DNA of 64,000 nt from Actinomadura litoris (GCF_009733595.1 NZ_WOFH01000006.1:124001-188000); one strand, 5' to 3'. Positions 44,236-53,468 are shown, counted from the stretch's first letter. Numbers and translations are program-made. Notes: generated by a model from the sequence alone, not told the origin.

Positions 44236-45540
44236 CTACATGGGTGAACAGGACCAATCGCCCGCGTCGGAGAGTTCGCTGGTCAGACGGGTGAGCGCGG
44301 CGAGCAGCCGGTCGATGTGCCCGGTCGTCGTACCGACCCCGAAGCTCGCACGGACGGCGGATCCGTCACCCGTCGCGCCGTCGGCCGACAGCAGGTGCCG
44401 GACGAACGGGTGCGCGCAGAACTTGCCGTCGCGGACGCCGATGCCGTGCCGTGCCGACAGGGCCAGCGACACCTCGCGGGCGGCGAGGCCGTCCACGGTG
44501 AAGGAGACGATGCCGACGCGCGGGCCGCCGCCCCACAGCGTGAGTTCGCGGACGCCGGGGATCGCGGCGAGGCCGGTGCGCAGCCGGGTGAGGAGGCGCT
44601 CCTCGTGGGCGGCGAGGTCGCTCCAGTGCGGGGCGAGGGCCTCGCAGGCGGCGGCGAGGGCGATGGCGCCGAGGACGTTGGGGGTGCCCGCCTCGTGGCG
44701 CTGCTCGGCGGAGGACGCCCAGCGGACGGTGGAGGTGACCGACGCGCTGGCGCCGCCGCCCTTCAGGTAGGGCTCGGCGGCGCGCAGCCAGTCGGCGCGT
44801 CCGGCGAGGACGCCCGCGCCGAACGGCGCGTAGAGCTTGTGGCCGGAGAACGCGACGTAGTCGAGGTCGAGCGCGGTCATGTCGAGGGGGCGGTGCGGGA
44901 CGAGTTGCGCCGCGTCCACGGCGATGCGGGCGCCGTGCCCGCGCGCGACGCGGGCGAGTTCGCCGATCGGCCACAGCTCGCCGGTGACGTTGGACGCGGC
45001 GGTGACGACGAGCAGCCGGGGGCCGGTGGGCGCGGCGGCGAGGGCGCGGTCGGCGAGCGCGACGGCCTCGGCGGGCGTCGCCGGGGCGGGCAGCCGGACG
45101 GGCCGCCGCCACGGCAGCAGCGACGCGTGGTGCTCGGTCTCGAACGTGACGACGGTCGTGCCGGGCGGCACGGCGTGCGCGAGGAGGTTCATCGCGTCGG
45201 TGGTGTTGCGGGTGAACACGACGGCGGCGCGGCGCCACGCGCCGAGGAACCCGCGGACCGTCTCGCGTGCGTTCTCGTACGCCTCGGTCGTCACCTGGGA
45301 CGCGTGGCCCGCGCCGCGGTGGACGCTGCTGTAGTAGGGCAGCGCGCGGGTGACGGCCTCGTGCACCGCCTCCAGGCAGGGGGCGGACGCGGCGTAGTCG
45401 AGGTTGGCGTAGGGGACGCGGCGTCCGTCGTCCAGCGGGACGAGGGAGTCGGCGCCGATCACATTGGGTCGAACCCCGACCCCCGAACGAGGCGTCACAG
45501 AGAGCGTCGGACGGACGGGAGCGGGGGTGAGCGTGGGCAC
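44236..45540 (-). CDS. class V aminotransferase (cysteine-desulfurase-like) under SAM riboswitch
   Basis: A 434-aa PLP enzyme of fold type I, class V. Recognisable parts are YANLDYAASAPCLEAVHEAV, SSVHRGAGHAS, ETEHHASLLPWR (His ring-stacking region), VTAASNVTGELWPI, IAVDAAQLVPHRP (PLP-binding Asp) and the lysine motif YVAFSGHKLYAPFGAG. The C-terminal half ends with a small domain and KFCAHP near residue 380. It resembles cysteine desulfurase/selenocysteine lyase enzymes; the exact substrate is uncertain. The start is GTG 45540 after GGAAGG. A SAM-IV-type riboswitch lies directly upstream, so expression should fall when SAM is plentiful, tying the enzyme to sulfur amino-acid metabolism. It is a single gene. 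Confidence 0.88.
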   Translation of the reverse strand: MPTLTPAPVRPTLSVTPRSGVGVRPNVIGADSLVPLDDGRRVPYANLDYAASAPCLEAVHEAVTRALPYYSSVHRGAGHASQVTTEAYENARETVRGFLGAWRRAAVVFTRNTTDAMNLLAHAVPPGTTVVTFETEHHASLLPWRRPVRLPAPATPAEAVALADRALAAAPTGPRLLVVTAASNVTGELWPIGELARVARGHGARIAVDAAQLVPHRPLDMTALDLDYVAFSGHKLYAPFGAGVLAGRADWLRAAEPYLKGGGASASVTSTVRWASSAEQRHEAGTPNVLGAIALAAACEALAPHWSDLAAHEERLLTRLRTGLAAIPGVRELTLWGGGPRVGIVSFTVDGLAAREVSLALSARHGIGVRDGKFCAHPFVRHLLSADGATGDGSAVRASFGVGTTTGHIDRLLAALTRLTSELSDAGDWSCSPM

Positions 45541-45560
45541 AGGAGACCTTCCGGGGTCAG

Positions 45561-45583
45561 GGACCCCGCGAAGGGTGGGGTCC
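45561..45583 (-). promoter_or_regulatory. expression-platform hairpin of the SAM riboswitch
   Basis: On the minus strand GGACCCC and GGGGTCC form a hairpin around CACCCTTCGC, positioned between the aptamer end and the GGAAGG ribosome binding site of GTG 45540. Its 5' arm overlaps the aptamer's pseudoknot strand (GCGCGGACC), so ligand binding and hairpin formation would compete. Confidence 0.55.
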
Positions 45584-45695
45584 GCGCTTGCCGGGACGCG
45601 TTCTCGCGCTCGGCCAGGTCTTCACCCGGGGCACCCCATCGCGGACGAAGGGTTGCCGGCCAGCGAGCCGGGGCTTGGCGCTGGCGCTCATGACC
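45578..45695 (-). ncRNA. SAM-IV-type riboswitch
   Basis: The minus-strand leader begins GGTCATGAGCGCCAGCG, continues with AAGCCCCGGCTCGCTGGCCG, GCAACCCT, a GGGGTGCCCCGGGTGA block closing the GGTCA...TGAAGACC stem, and ends GGCAAGCGCGGACC. Block order and sequence match my memory of the actinobacterial SAM-IV aptamer (for example the mycobacterial one) nearly base for base in the core. It precedes a class V aminotransferase gene by about 40 nt, the expected type of target. A covariance-model hit would settle class IV against class I. Confidence 0.85.
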
Positions 45696-45745
45696 TAATG
45701 CGGAAGTATATGCGGAGCCTTACGGGGATCAAAGGGGAGGGTGCG

Positions 45746-46117
45746 ATGCGGTACCGGGTGGGTGGGGTGCTGGCCGCGGTGCTGCTCGGCGCGTCGAGCG
45801 CGTGCGGGGTGCTGAGCGGCGGCGGCGACACCGGCAAGGTGTGCGCCGACACCAGGCAGGCGTTCCAGCAGTACGTGACGCGGGTGCGGAGCGTGTCGGC
45901 GGCCGAACCCGGCCAGTGGCGGGAGGCCACCGGGCAGCTCGCCGGACGCCTGGACGGGCTGGCGGGCAAGACCGACGACGCCGCGCTGAAGAAGGCGCTG
46001 AAGGCGGAGGCGGACCGGCTGCGTTCGGCGGCCACGGCCCTCGGCACCGGCGACGCGTCCCAGCTGAACGCCGCGATGACCGAGGCGCCCGCCCAGATCG
46101 GCAAGGCCTGCGACTGA
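45746..46117 (+). CDS. small exported protein, possible lipoprotein
   Basis: A 123-aa protein starting at ATG 45746 after AAAGGGGAGGG. The N-terminal hydrophobic segment (VGGVLAAVLLGASSACGVLS) looks like a signal peptide; the Cys after ASSA could be a weak lipobox cysteine. The rest is a soluble helical domain with Cys residues at VCADT and at the end (GKACD), and alternating Leu/Ala heptads (LAGRLDGLAGK, LKKALKAEADRL). No family is recognised. It converges on the penicillin-binding protein gene with a shared terminator. Confidence 0.8.
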   Translation: MRYRVGGVLAAVLLGASSACGVLSGGGDTGKVCADTRQAFQQYVTRVRSVSAAEPGQWREATGQLAGRLDGLAGKTDDAALKKALKAEADRLRSAATALGTGDASQLNAAMTEAPAQIGKACD

Positions 46118-46121
46118 CCCG

Positions 46122-46158
46122 GGAACGGGGCCCGGCCGTGCGGGCCGGGCCCCGTTCC
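46122..46158. terminator. bidirectional terminator between convergent genes
   Basis: GGAACGGGGCCCGGCC (46122-46137) and GGCCGGGCCCCGTTCC (46143-46158) form a perfect 16-bp stem with a 5-base loop in the 44-bp gap between convergent stops. Confidence 0.85.
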
Positions 46159-46161
46159 GGG

Positions 46162-48852
46162 TCAGGAGTTCAACCCCGGACGGTTCGGACCGCCTCCGCC
46201 GCCGTCCCCGCCGCCGGGGCCACCGCCGCCGCCGTCCCCGCCGTCGCCCCCTCCGGGGCCGCCGCCGTCCCCGCCGCCCGGCGGCTCGGGATCGTGCGTC
46301 GGCAGGCGGGTGGGCGGAACCGGGATCTCGGGGGTGTCGGGCCTGGTGGTCGGCGTCTCGCGGGGCTGGACGGGCGTGCGCGGGACCTGCGGCAGGCCCG
46401 GGGTCGGGATGACCGGGCCGCCGTCACCGCCGCCCGGCGTCTCCGAGGGCGAGCCGAACTCCTTCTGCTCGTATCCCTTGATGTTGACCGCGTCGCTCAT
46501 GTAGGAGTTCCAGATCTGCGCGGGGAGCTGGCCCCCGTACGCGCCGTACCCGGGAATGTTGAGCGGCTTGTTGTCGGCCCGGAACATCGCGACCGACGTC
46601 GCCATCTGCGGGATGAACCCGTTGAACCAGATCGCGCGGCCCTCGTTGGTGGTGCCGGTCTTGCCCGCGACCTCGCGGCCGTCGGGGAGCTGCGCGGCGC
46701 GTCCCGTGCCGCCCTGGACGACCTGCTGCATCGCGTAGGTCGCGTCCCGCGCGGTGCGGGTGCTGAACGCCCGGTCGCCCTTCTCGGTGAACGTGCGCTT
46801 CTCGCCCTCGTCGTCGGTCACCGACTTGACCACGTAGGGCGCCTTGTGGACGCCCTCGGCCGCGAACGTCGCGTACACCCCCGCCTGCTGGACGGGGTGC
46901 AGCGACACCACCCCGAGCGGGAAGGAGGGCGCGGCGCGCTGCGCGGGCGACATCTGCGCGGCGGGGATGCCCATCTTCTCGGCCATCTCGGCGATCCGGC
47001 GGGTACCGATGTCCTGGCCGAGGTTGACGTAGGCGGTGTTGATCGAGTGCTCGGTGGCGGTGACGAGGTCGACCTGCCCGAAGTTCTCGCCGCTGTCGTT
47101 CTCGATGGGGTGGCCGTTGTAGTACTGCGGTGAGCTGCCGTCGTAGGAGCTGCTCAGGCTCTTGCCGTCCTCCAGCGCGGCGGCGAGCGCGATGGGCTTG
47201 AAGCCCGACCCGACCTGCGCGGTGTCGTAGAAGGCGCTGCTGGCCATCTCCGAGAGGTAGTCGCGGCCGCCGTAGAACGCCAGCACCTGCCCGGTGGAGG
47301 GGTCGACCGACACGACCGCCGTGCGGATGCGCTTGCTCATCCCGTCGGGGGTGTTGGCCGTCACCGCGCGGCGGGTCGCGTCCATCAGCCTCCGGTCGAA
47401 GGTCGTGGTGATCTTGAGCCCGGAGCGGTTGATCTCGTCCTCGCTGTAGCCGCGGCGCTCGATGAGCTCCTTCTTGGCCACGTTGACCATGTAGCCCTTC
47501 TGGCCCTTGAGGATGTCGGTGATCTTCTGGTTGACCGGCGCGGGGAAGCGCATCGCGGCGGCCTGCGCGGGCGTCACCGCGCCGTCCCGGACCATGTTCG
47601 CGACGACCGCGTGCCAGCGCTGCTCGGCGTAGGCGCGCCGCGCGCCGCTCGGGTCGGAGAAGTTGCTCGGCTGCTGGATCGCGGCGGCGAGGTAGGCGCC
47701 CTCGGCCGGGGTCAGCTCGGAGACGTCCTTGTTGTAGTACGCCTTGGCGGCGGCCTGCACCCCGTAGGCGTCGCGTCCGAAGTAGATGGTGTTGAGGTAC
47801 TGCTCCAGGATCCAGTTCTTCGACTTCTCCCGGCCGACCTTCAGGGAGACCATGATCTCCTTGAGCTTGCGGGTGACGGACCGCTCCTTGCCGATGCCGC
47901 CGTAGTAGTTGCGGACCATCTGCTGGGTGATCGTCGACCCGCCCTGCAACTGCTCGCCGGTCACCGTGGACCAGAACGCGCGCCCCGTCCCCTGCACCGA
48001 GACGCCCGGGTCCTCGTAGAAGCTGCGGTTCTCGGCCGCGATCACCGCGTTCCGCACGCCCGGCGGGATCTTGTCGAGGGTGACGGCGTCGCGGTTGACG
48101 CCCGTCTTGGCGATCATCGTCTTGCCGTCGGAGTAGTAGAACGCCGGGCCCTGCGCGACGGCCTGCTCCTGCGGCGAGGGCACGGGCGTGAACAGGTAGG
48201 CGACGGCGAACGCGCCGATGAGGAACCCGATGAGCCCGAGCAGGGTGAACAGGATCCGCCGCGTGTAGCGGGCCTTGCGGCTGCGCGTCTTCTTGGGCCT
48301 GCGGCCGCCGCCCTTTCCTCCCTTGCCGCCGCGTGCGCGCGGCGGGGGGCCGGCGCGTCCGGCGGCCGGGGCGGGCGGCCCGGCGCGTCCGGGCGTTTCC
48401 GACATGGCGGCTGTCTCCTCGGGCACCTTCTCGGACCTGCGGGGTTCGTCGGACTCCTCGGACGGCTCGCCGTCCGCGTCCTCGGGGTCGGCGGCCGCGT
48501 CCTCCGGCTCGGCGTCCGCCGCTTCGGGCTCGCCGGTCGCGCCTTCGGGCTCGGCGGCCGGTTCGTCGGGTGACTTGTGGTGGTCCAGGGGCGTTTCTGG
48601 GACGGCGGTTTCGACGCCGTCCTCGTCCGCGGCGGGGGTTTCGGCCGCCTTGTGTCCGTTTCGAGATATGTGGTCGTCGCCGGAAATCGCGTCGCCGCCG
48701 GACGAATCGCCGTCGCGCTGCTCCCGGTCACGGGCGGTGGTCGCCACGCCGGCGCCGCCCTCTTCCGGCGGTGCGGCCGCGCTGTCGTCACGATTGATTT
48801 CGCCCGGCCCGCCGGGCTCGTCGCCCTCAGGACCCTTTCTGCCGATGCTCAC
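46162..48852 (-). CDS. class A penicillin-binding protein (transglycosylase/transpeptidase)
   Basis: An 896-aa bifunctional murein synthase that polymerises lipid II and cross-links peptides outside the membrane. About 185 acidic, Pro/Glu-rich cytoplasmic residues lead to a single transmembrane helix (about 200-225, ILFTLLGLIGFLIGAFAVAY). The transglycosylase domain has AAENRSFYEDPGV and GGSTITQQMVRNYYGG. The transpeptidase domain carries the SxxK motif SGFK (about 547), SxN as SINTAYVN and KTG as AGKTGTTNE (about 731). The C-terminal 100 residues are Pro/Gly-rich (GGGDGG repeats). The start is on a GTG at 48852 in an otherwise conserved position. The long N-terminal acidic region is typical of actinobacterial PonA-like proteins and may take phosphorylation or divisome contacts. 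Confidence 0.93.
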   Translation of the reverse strand: MSIGRKGPEGDEPGGPGEINRDDSAAAPPEEGGAGVATTARDREQRDGDSSGGDAISGDDHISRNGHKAAETPAADEDGVETAVPETPLDHHKSPDEPAAEPEGATGEPEAADAEPEDAAADPEDADGEPSEESDEPRRSEKVPEETAAMSETPGRAGPPAPAAGRAGPPPRARGGKGGKGGGRRPKKTRSRKARYTRRILFTLLGLIGFLIGAFAVAYLFTPVPSPQEQAVAQGPAFYYSDGKTMIAKTGVNRDAVTLDKIPPGVRNAVIAAENRSFYEDPGVSVQGTGRAFWSTVTGEQLQGGSTITQQMVRNYYGGIGKERSVTRKLKEIMVSLKVGREKSKNWILEQYLNTIYFGRDAYGVQAAAKAYYNKDVSELTPAEGAYLAAAIQQPSNFSDPSGARRAYAEQRWHAVVANMVRDGAVTPAQAAAMRFPAPVNQKITDILKGQKGYMVNVAKKELIERRGYSEDEINRSGLKITTTFDRRLMDATRRAVTANTPDGMSKRIRTAVVSVDPSTGQVLAFYGGRDYLSEMASSAFYDTAQVGSGFKPIALAAALEDGKSLSSSYDGSSPQYYNGHPIENDSGENFGQVDLVTATEHSINTAYVNLGQDIGTRRIAEMAEKMGIPAAQMSPAQRAAPSFPLGVVSLHPVQQAGVYATFAAEGVHKAPYVVKSVTDDEGEKRTFTEKGDRAFSTRTARDATYAMQQVVQGGTGRAAQLPDGREVAGKTGTTNEGRAIWFNGFIPQMATSVAMFRADNKPLNIPGYGAYGGQLPAQIWNSYMSDAVNIKGYEQKEFGSPSETPGGGDGGPVIPTPGLPQVPRTPVQPRETPTTRPDTPEIPVPPTRLPTHDPEPPGGGDGGGPGGGDGGDGGGGGPGGGDGGGGGPNRPGLNS

Positions 48853-49147
48853 AAGCCCCCCGTGATTATTGCGTTACAGACGATACCCGAGGGCGTCCAT
48901 GCGTCGGGCGGCTCCGTTCCAAGGCGGTCGCGGCACACGCTCGGGTTCCCGTCGCTCCATTAGGAGGACGACCGGTGAGCCCGCGAGGTTGTCGTGACGG
49001 ACGTCGCAAAAGCCGTGAGAACGCCGTTCCCGGCCCTATCTGGCACGGGGGAGAACGCCGGACGACACCGGGGTGAACGCGTCCTCAGGCCGCCCTGAAG
49101 CCTTCCTGAACGCGGGGACCCCGAACGCCGGGGCCCTGGAACCGAAA
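48853..49147. other. upstream region of the penicillin-binding protein gene
   Basis: About 300 bp without a gene, between the penicillin-binding protein start and the FKBP gene terminator. It should contain the promoter of the former. Confidence 0.4.
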
Positions 49148-49182
49148 GAGCGGCGGGGCCCCTTCCGGGTGCCCCGCCGCTC
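49148..49182 (-). terminator. terminator of the FKBP gene
   Basis: GAGCGGCGGGGC (49148-49159) and GCCCCGCCGCTC (49171-49182) form a perfect 12-bp stem; on the minus strand it is followed by TTTCGG. It lies 22 bp after the stop of the leftward FKBP gene. Confidence 0.8.
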
Positions 49183-49203
49183 TCGGATGGTCCGCCGGGC
49201 GGC

Positions 49204-50349
49204 CTACTTCACGACCTTGGCGAGGATGTCGACGATGAACACCAGCGTGTCGGTGCCCTTGATCCCGGCCTGGGTGTTGCCCTTCTTGCCGTAGCCCTCC
49301 TCGGGCGGCAGGACGAGCATCAGGCGGCTGCCGACCTTCGCGCCGGTCAGGCCCTTGTCGAAGCCGGGGACGGTGCCGCCGGTGCCGATCGGGAACTTGG
49401 CGGGCTGGCCGTTGGTGAAGCTGGAGTCGAAGACCTTACCGCCGTCCCAGAGCTGCCCCTGGTAGTTGACGATCGCCTCGTCGCCCTTGGCGAGCGCCGG
49501 GCCCGTGCCCTGGACGAGGGTCTTGACCTGGAGCTTGGACGGCGCGTCCTCCTTGGGCATCGTGACCTTCGGGGCCTTGCCCGCGCCCTGGTCCTCGACC
49601 TTGGGGAGCTTCTTGTCGTCGAGCTTCTGCGCCGCGCCCTGCGGGGCTTGGTTCTTGTGGATCGTGGCCTGCACGTCCACGACGAACACGACCGAGTCGT
49701 CCTTGCCGAGGCCGAGCTGGGTGCCCTGCTCGCCGAAGCCCATCGCCGGCGGGATCTCCAGGATCACGCGGCTGCCGACGGTCTGCCCGAGCAGGCCCTT
49801 GTCGAGGCCCTTGACGCCGCTCTTGCCGACGACCAGCGGCCGGTCGGGCTGGCCCTGCTGCTGCTGGTAGGACGAGCCGAGCTGCTTGCTGGTGCTCTTG
49901 TCCTTGGAGTCTTCGGAGGAGGCCGCCTTCGACCACTGGTAGAAGACGTACTTGACGTACATGCTGTCGCCGTCGGCGATCGCGGGCCCGGTGCCCTTGA
50001 TCGCGGTGGTCACCTTGAGCTCGTCCGCCGGTTCGAGGCTCTTGGGGATCTTCACCTTCGGCTCGGACGCGAACTTGCCGCTCACCGACAGCTCGGGGCC
50101 GGGGCGGGTGACCCAGTAGGCGGTGCCGCCGACGACCAGGGCCAGCGCGACGACGACGCCGGCGGCCGCCGCGAACCGCCGCTTGCGGGCCTGCGCCGCG
50201 GTCAGCCCCGACGGGCGGGAGGGGCCGCTGCCGCGCCCCGCGCTGATGCCGTGCGGGGTGAACTCCGGGCTGCGGATGCTCTTGGCTGCCGGGATCTTCG
50301 CCTTCGCCTTGACCGCCGGCTCGCCCCGGGGCTTGTCATCCTCGGACAT
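49204..50349 (-). CDS. membrane-anchored two-domain FKBP-type peptidyl-prolyl isomerase
   Basis: A 381-aa protein with a basic cytoplasmic N-terminus, one transmembrane helix (about 55-75, FAAAAGVVVALALVVGGTAYW) and two tandem FKBP domains outside. The first (about 95-235) includes VGSRVILEIPPAMGFGEQGT; the second (about 265-381) includes PIGTGGTVPGFDKGLTGAKV, GSRLMLVLPPEEGYGKKGN and a final TLVFIVDILAKVVK. The aromatic pocket is better conserved in the second domain. It should assist folding of exported proteins. ATG 50349 is consistent with the family length. A strong terminator follows. Confidence 0.93.
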   Translation of the reverse strand: MSEDDKPRGEPAVKAKAKIPAAKSIRSPEFTPHGISAGRGSGPSRPSGLTAAQARKRRFAAAAGVVVALALVVGGTAYWVTRPGPELSVSGKFASEPKVKIPKSLEPADELKVTTAIKGTGPAIADGDSMYVKYVFYQWSKAASSEDSKDKSTSKQLGSSYQQQQGQPDRPLVVGKSGVKGLDKGLLGQTVGSRVILEIPPAMGFGEQGTQLGLGKDDSVVFVVDVQATIHKNQAPQGAAQKLDDKKLPKVEDQGAGKAPKVTMPKEDAPSKLQVKTLVQGTGPALAKGDEAIVNYQGQLWDGGKVFDSSFTNGQPAKFPIGTGGTVPGFDKGLTGAKVGSRLMLVLPPEEGYGKKGNTQAGIKGTDTLVFIVDILAKVVK

Positions 50350-50650
50350 GTTTCCTCACTCGCTCCGGGTTCGACGACATCACGAACTGTGCCACCCTTC
50401 CACCACCGGTCTAAGCACAGCGTGAAAACCGAGCAAAGGCGGCCGACCCGCAATCTACCGGTCAAAACCATGGCCGGTGCTGGTCCGGGAGGGCGCATGG
50501 CAGGGGAACGGAGCCGTCAGGATACTCGCGTCGGACGGTTCCCTCACGTCCCCGGATGAGCGCCCGCGGTGGCGATCAAGGGCGTGCGCCTCGCGACGTG
50601 GGCTTGTCCGCGCCCCGGGGCGTCCTTCGCCTACGGAATATCACACACGG
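50350..50650. other. intergenic stretch, nothing identified
   Basis: Three hundred bases between the FKBP gene start and the end of a methyltransferase gene. Only the FKBP promoter region is expected; no gene or strong hairpin is seen. Confidence 0.4.
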
Positions 50651-51232
50651 TCATCGAGCGACACCCCCTGACCCGTCGGCGCGGCGGGCGAGGAGGCGGC
50701 GCTTGCCGCCGGGCACGTCGTGCTGGTCCAGAACCGCGAACCCGGCGGGCAGCAGCGCGGCGGGCTCCCCCTCGGCCAGGCACCACTCGGCGGGCAGCGA
50801 CGGACGGGCGCGCCGCGCGTCCGAGGTGAACGCCTCCCAGGCCAGCAGCCCGCCCGGCGCGACGGCCCGCGCGGCGGGTCCGAGCAGCGCGCGGTCCCAG
50901 TAGCCGGTGCACAGGACGAGCGCGAAGGCGTCCGGCGGGGGCCGCCACACCTCCAGGTCGGCCTCCTCGACCGAGATCCGGCCGGAGAGGCCGTCCCGGC
51001 GGGCCGCGGCGGTGAGCCGGGCGAGCGCGACGCCGGAGATGTCCACGGCGAGGACGTCGCGGCCGCCGCGCGCGGCCAGCAGCGCGCTCCCGGACGGCCC
51101 GGAGGCGAGATCGAGCACCGGGCCGTCCGGCAGCGGCGAGGTCAGCGCCCGCTCCGCCAGCGGATGCGCCGCCGCCGGTTCCGCGGCGCCCTCGTACTTC
51201 GCGTTCCACCGCTCCCGGTCCGCGTCCCCCAC
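50651..51232 (-). CDS. class I SAM-dependent methyltransferase
   Basis: A 193-aa Rossmann-fold methyltransferase. Motif I reads VLDLASGPSGSALLAA, the acidic second-strand end is VLAVDISG, and motif IV-like LVLCTGYWDRAL follows, then APGGLLAWEAFTSD. It is short and lacks an extra substrate domain, as in small-molecule methyltransferases. The N-terminus DRERWNAKYEG is typical of this family. Substrate unknown. It lies 37 bp after a second methyltransferase gene in the same direction, so the two are probably co-transcribed. Confidence 0.88.
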   Translation of the reverse strand: MGDADRERWNAKYEGAAEPAAAHPLAERALTSPLPDGPVLDLASGPSGSALLAARGGRDVLAVDISGVALARLTAAARRDGLSGRISVEEADLEVWRPPPDAFALVLCTGYWDRALLGPAARAVAPGGLLAWEAFTSDARRARPSLPAEWCLAEGEPAALLPAGFAVLDQHDVPGGKRRLLARRADGSGGVAR

Positions 51233-51269
51233 ACCGCGACCCTACAAGGGGGCCGCACGGGGCCGCCGG

Positions 51270-52079
51270 TCAGCGGCGCTCGGCGGTGAGGAGGATGAAC
51301 ATGGCGCTCGGGAAGCCCTTGTGCCACCAGGGGTCGTGGTCGAGCTGCTCTTCCGTCGGGTGCGGCTCGCGGAGGTCGGTGATGACGAAACCGGCGTCCC
51401 GGAGCGTTCCAGAGTAGTACTCCAGCGGCCGGAGCCAGGATGTGATCATCGAAGGGGAGACCATGCCGTCCACCACGAAGTGCTGGTCGACGCCCCGGGT
51501 CACGAAGTACTGGGCGGCGGGCACGGAGGTCAGCGCGCCCAGCTCGGAGTCCTTCACGTAGAAGCAGGGGTGCAGGGTCAGGATGATCAGCCGCCCGCCG
51601 GGCCGCAGCACCCGCCCGAACTCCTTGATCGCGCCCGTCGGGTCGTGCAGGTGGCTGAACAGGTGGTTGCAGACGACGAGGTCGAACAGGCCGTCGGCCA
51701 GGGGCATGTCGTCGACGCTCGCGCAGGTGAACGACAGCGACCCGCCGGGCGCGGCGGACGGCGGGCTCCCGGCGGCGTCGACCAGCCCCCACGCCGCGTC
51801 GATCAGGCCCTGGCACACGTCGACGCCGACGACCCGCGCGCCGCGGGCGGCCAGCGTCCGCGCGAGGTAGCCCTCGCCGCACCCGGCGTCCAGGACCCGC
51901 TCCCCGGCGCACTCGCCGACCGCCTCCAGGACGGCGCGGTCGGTCAGCTCGGTGCGGTACCTGTCCCGGCCCTCCCGGATGACCTTCACCCAGTACGCGG
52001 AGTTGTTCTCCCATCGTCTTCGCGTCATGTCCGCGATCGCTCGCGCCCGGTCGTCCACCAGTTCCCCTTCCCACGGCAT
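51270..52079 (-). CDS. class I SAM-dependent methyltransferase (UbiE/Methyltransf_11-like)
   Basis: A 269-aa methyltransferase with motif I VLDAGCGEGYLARTLA (about 88-103), VVGVDVCQGLIDAA, a LFDLVVCNHLFSHLHDP motif IV and LRPGGRLIILTLHPCFY. It probably acts on a small molecule; the substrate is unknown. Only 4 bp separate its start from the upstream regulator gene's stop at 52084, so it is the third gene of an operon with the regulator and the ATP-binding protein. Confidence 0.88.
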   Translation of the reverse strand: MPWEGELVDDRARAIADMTRRRWENNSAYWVKVIREGRDRYRTELTDRAVLEAVGECAGERVLDAGCGEGYLARTLAARGARVVGVDVCQGLIDAAWGLVDAAGSPPSAAPGGSLSFTCASVDDMPLADGLFDLVVCNHLFSHLHDPTGAIKEFGRVLRPGGRLIILTLHPCFYVKDSELGALTSVPAAQYFVTRGVDQHFVVDGMVSPSMITSWLRPLEYYSGTLRDAGFVITDLREPHPTEEQLDHDPWWHKGFPSAMFILLTAERR

Positions 52080-52083
52080 GGGA

Positions 52084-53130
52084 TCAGGCCATGCCCTTGA
52101 GCCGCCGCACCAGCTGGTTGACGGTGCCGCGGATGCGTCTGTCCCGGCAGTCGGCGCAGCGCAGCTCCAGCGCGAGGATCAGCTCGGTGAGCTTCCCCCC
52201 GAACGTGGGGTCGCGTTTCAGCGCCAGCGGGATGTAGGTCGACGCCAGGTAGTACACATAGGCGTCGTTGTAGGTCGTGATCTCCCGCAGGACCTCCCGC
52301 GCCGTGTTGCGCAGCGGAAGGGAACTGGGCAGCGTGAAGTCGGAGCTGAGCCGCCCGTCCCGCGAATAGGTGGGGAACGACCATTCCTCCAGCGCCGCGT
52401 AGACGGGCATCGCCTCAAGCTGCCGCCGGTACCGCTCGGCGAGGTCGAAGTCGCCCGTGCTGATGAGCGCGCCCATCACGACGCCGCGCATCATGAACGC
52501 CGCCTGGCGGCCGGGGACCTCGAAGCCGAGTTCGGCGTCCATGGTCCCGGTCACCTTGCTGACCTGGTGCGTGAGGATGTTCAGCGCCAGGATCGAGTGG
52601 AAGGAGTAGGTCTTGCGGTTCAGCCTCGGCGCCAGTTCGACCGACGACTCGAACAAAGGCTGCGGGTCGGTGAGGAGCCCGTGCCCCGGTTCGACCGAGT
52701 AGAGCGACTCCAGGGCGCGGTCCTGCTCGCGGCCCCAGAAGCGGGCGATGAACGAGGAGACCTTCTGGGTCGCCTCGCCGCGCACGATGTGCAGCGCCGC
52801 CTCAAGGGCGTTCAGCAGGTGCTGCTGGGCGACCGTGGACGACTCGAACGTGTCGAGGTCGACGGTGAGGCCCTCGGCGCTCAGGTCGGCGACCAGGACG
52901 TCGCGGCGTTTCCGGATGGCGTGCGCCATCGAGTACTCCGCGATTCCCGGCACCGACGACATGAGGCTCTGCAAGGACCGGCCGCTGACCCGGTCGAGCC
53001 ATTCGGTGTTGTCCCACAGCCGGAATATCGTGCTCTCGTCCAGCCCGGAGAAGGCCGCGACGTCGGACATGTTGAGGCCCATGTCCTTGGTGATCTCCGA
53101 GAGGGACTTCGGCGCGCCGTCCGGTGCCAT
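52084..53130 (-). CDS. XRE-like regulator paired with an anti-sigma-type ATPase
   Basis: A 348-aa protein when started at ATG 53130. The N-terminus MAPDGAPKSLSEITKDMGLN, then MSDVAAFSGLDESTIFRLW looks like a helix-turn-helix of the XRE type, followed by a long helical region of TPR-like character. The C-terminus has CADCRDRR, a possible zinc pair. An alternative start is ATG 53472, which overlaps the stop of the upstream ATP-binding gene by ATGA; it would add 114 Pro/Gly-rich residues. I prefer 53130 because that extension is low-complexity, but coupling argues for 53472. Regulator/ATPase gene pairs of this kind are frequent in actinomycetes. Confidence 0.7.
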   Translation of the reverse strand: MAPDGAPKSLSEITKDMGLNMSDVAAFSGLDESTIFRLWDNTEWLDRVSGRSLQSLMSSVPGIAEYSMAHAIRKRRDVLVADLSAEGLTVDLDTFESSTVAQQHLLNALEAALHIVRGEATQKVSSFIARFWGREQDRALESLYSVEPGHGLLTDPQPLFESSVELAPRLNRKTYSFHSILALNILTHQVSKVTGTMDAELGFEVPGRQAAFMMRGVVMGALISTGDFDLAERYRRQLEAMPVYAALEEWSFPTYSRDGRLSSDFTLPSSLPLRNTAREVLREITTYNDAYVYYLASTYIPLALKRDPTFGGKLTELILALELRCADCRDRRIRGTVNQLVRRLKGMA

Positions 53131-53468
53131 CACTCGCCCTACAGCCTGGACTTGGTGGAACTCCGATCGTAGCGAAGCGCCAGGCAAGCCGAACGGCTCG
53201 GCGGAGTATGCCTCCGGCGGGTGTTCCGGTCCCGGGTCCGGTCCTGGGTCCGGTGCCGGTGTCGAGTGATGCGGCGGCAGGAGGAGGCCGCCCGCCGCGG
53301 GGCGGTGGGGACTCCCGGGTGCCGCGCACGTCCCCTCGTCGGCGGCGGGCAAGGCCCGCCCATGCGCGACCACCACGGGATCCACCCCGGCGCCGCCCGG
53401 CCCACGAGGCCCGGTGCCGCCGGTTCCGCCGCCGGTGACGGGGTCGCCCGTCCCGGCGGCGCGCGGGG

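Noticed and set aside
41436..44294. 952-aa open frame on the plus strand
   Set aside because: It is the antisense of the GC-rich repeat gene; Arg/Leu-rich composition is typical of a shadow frame.
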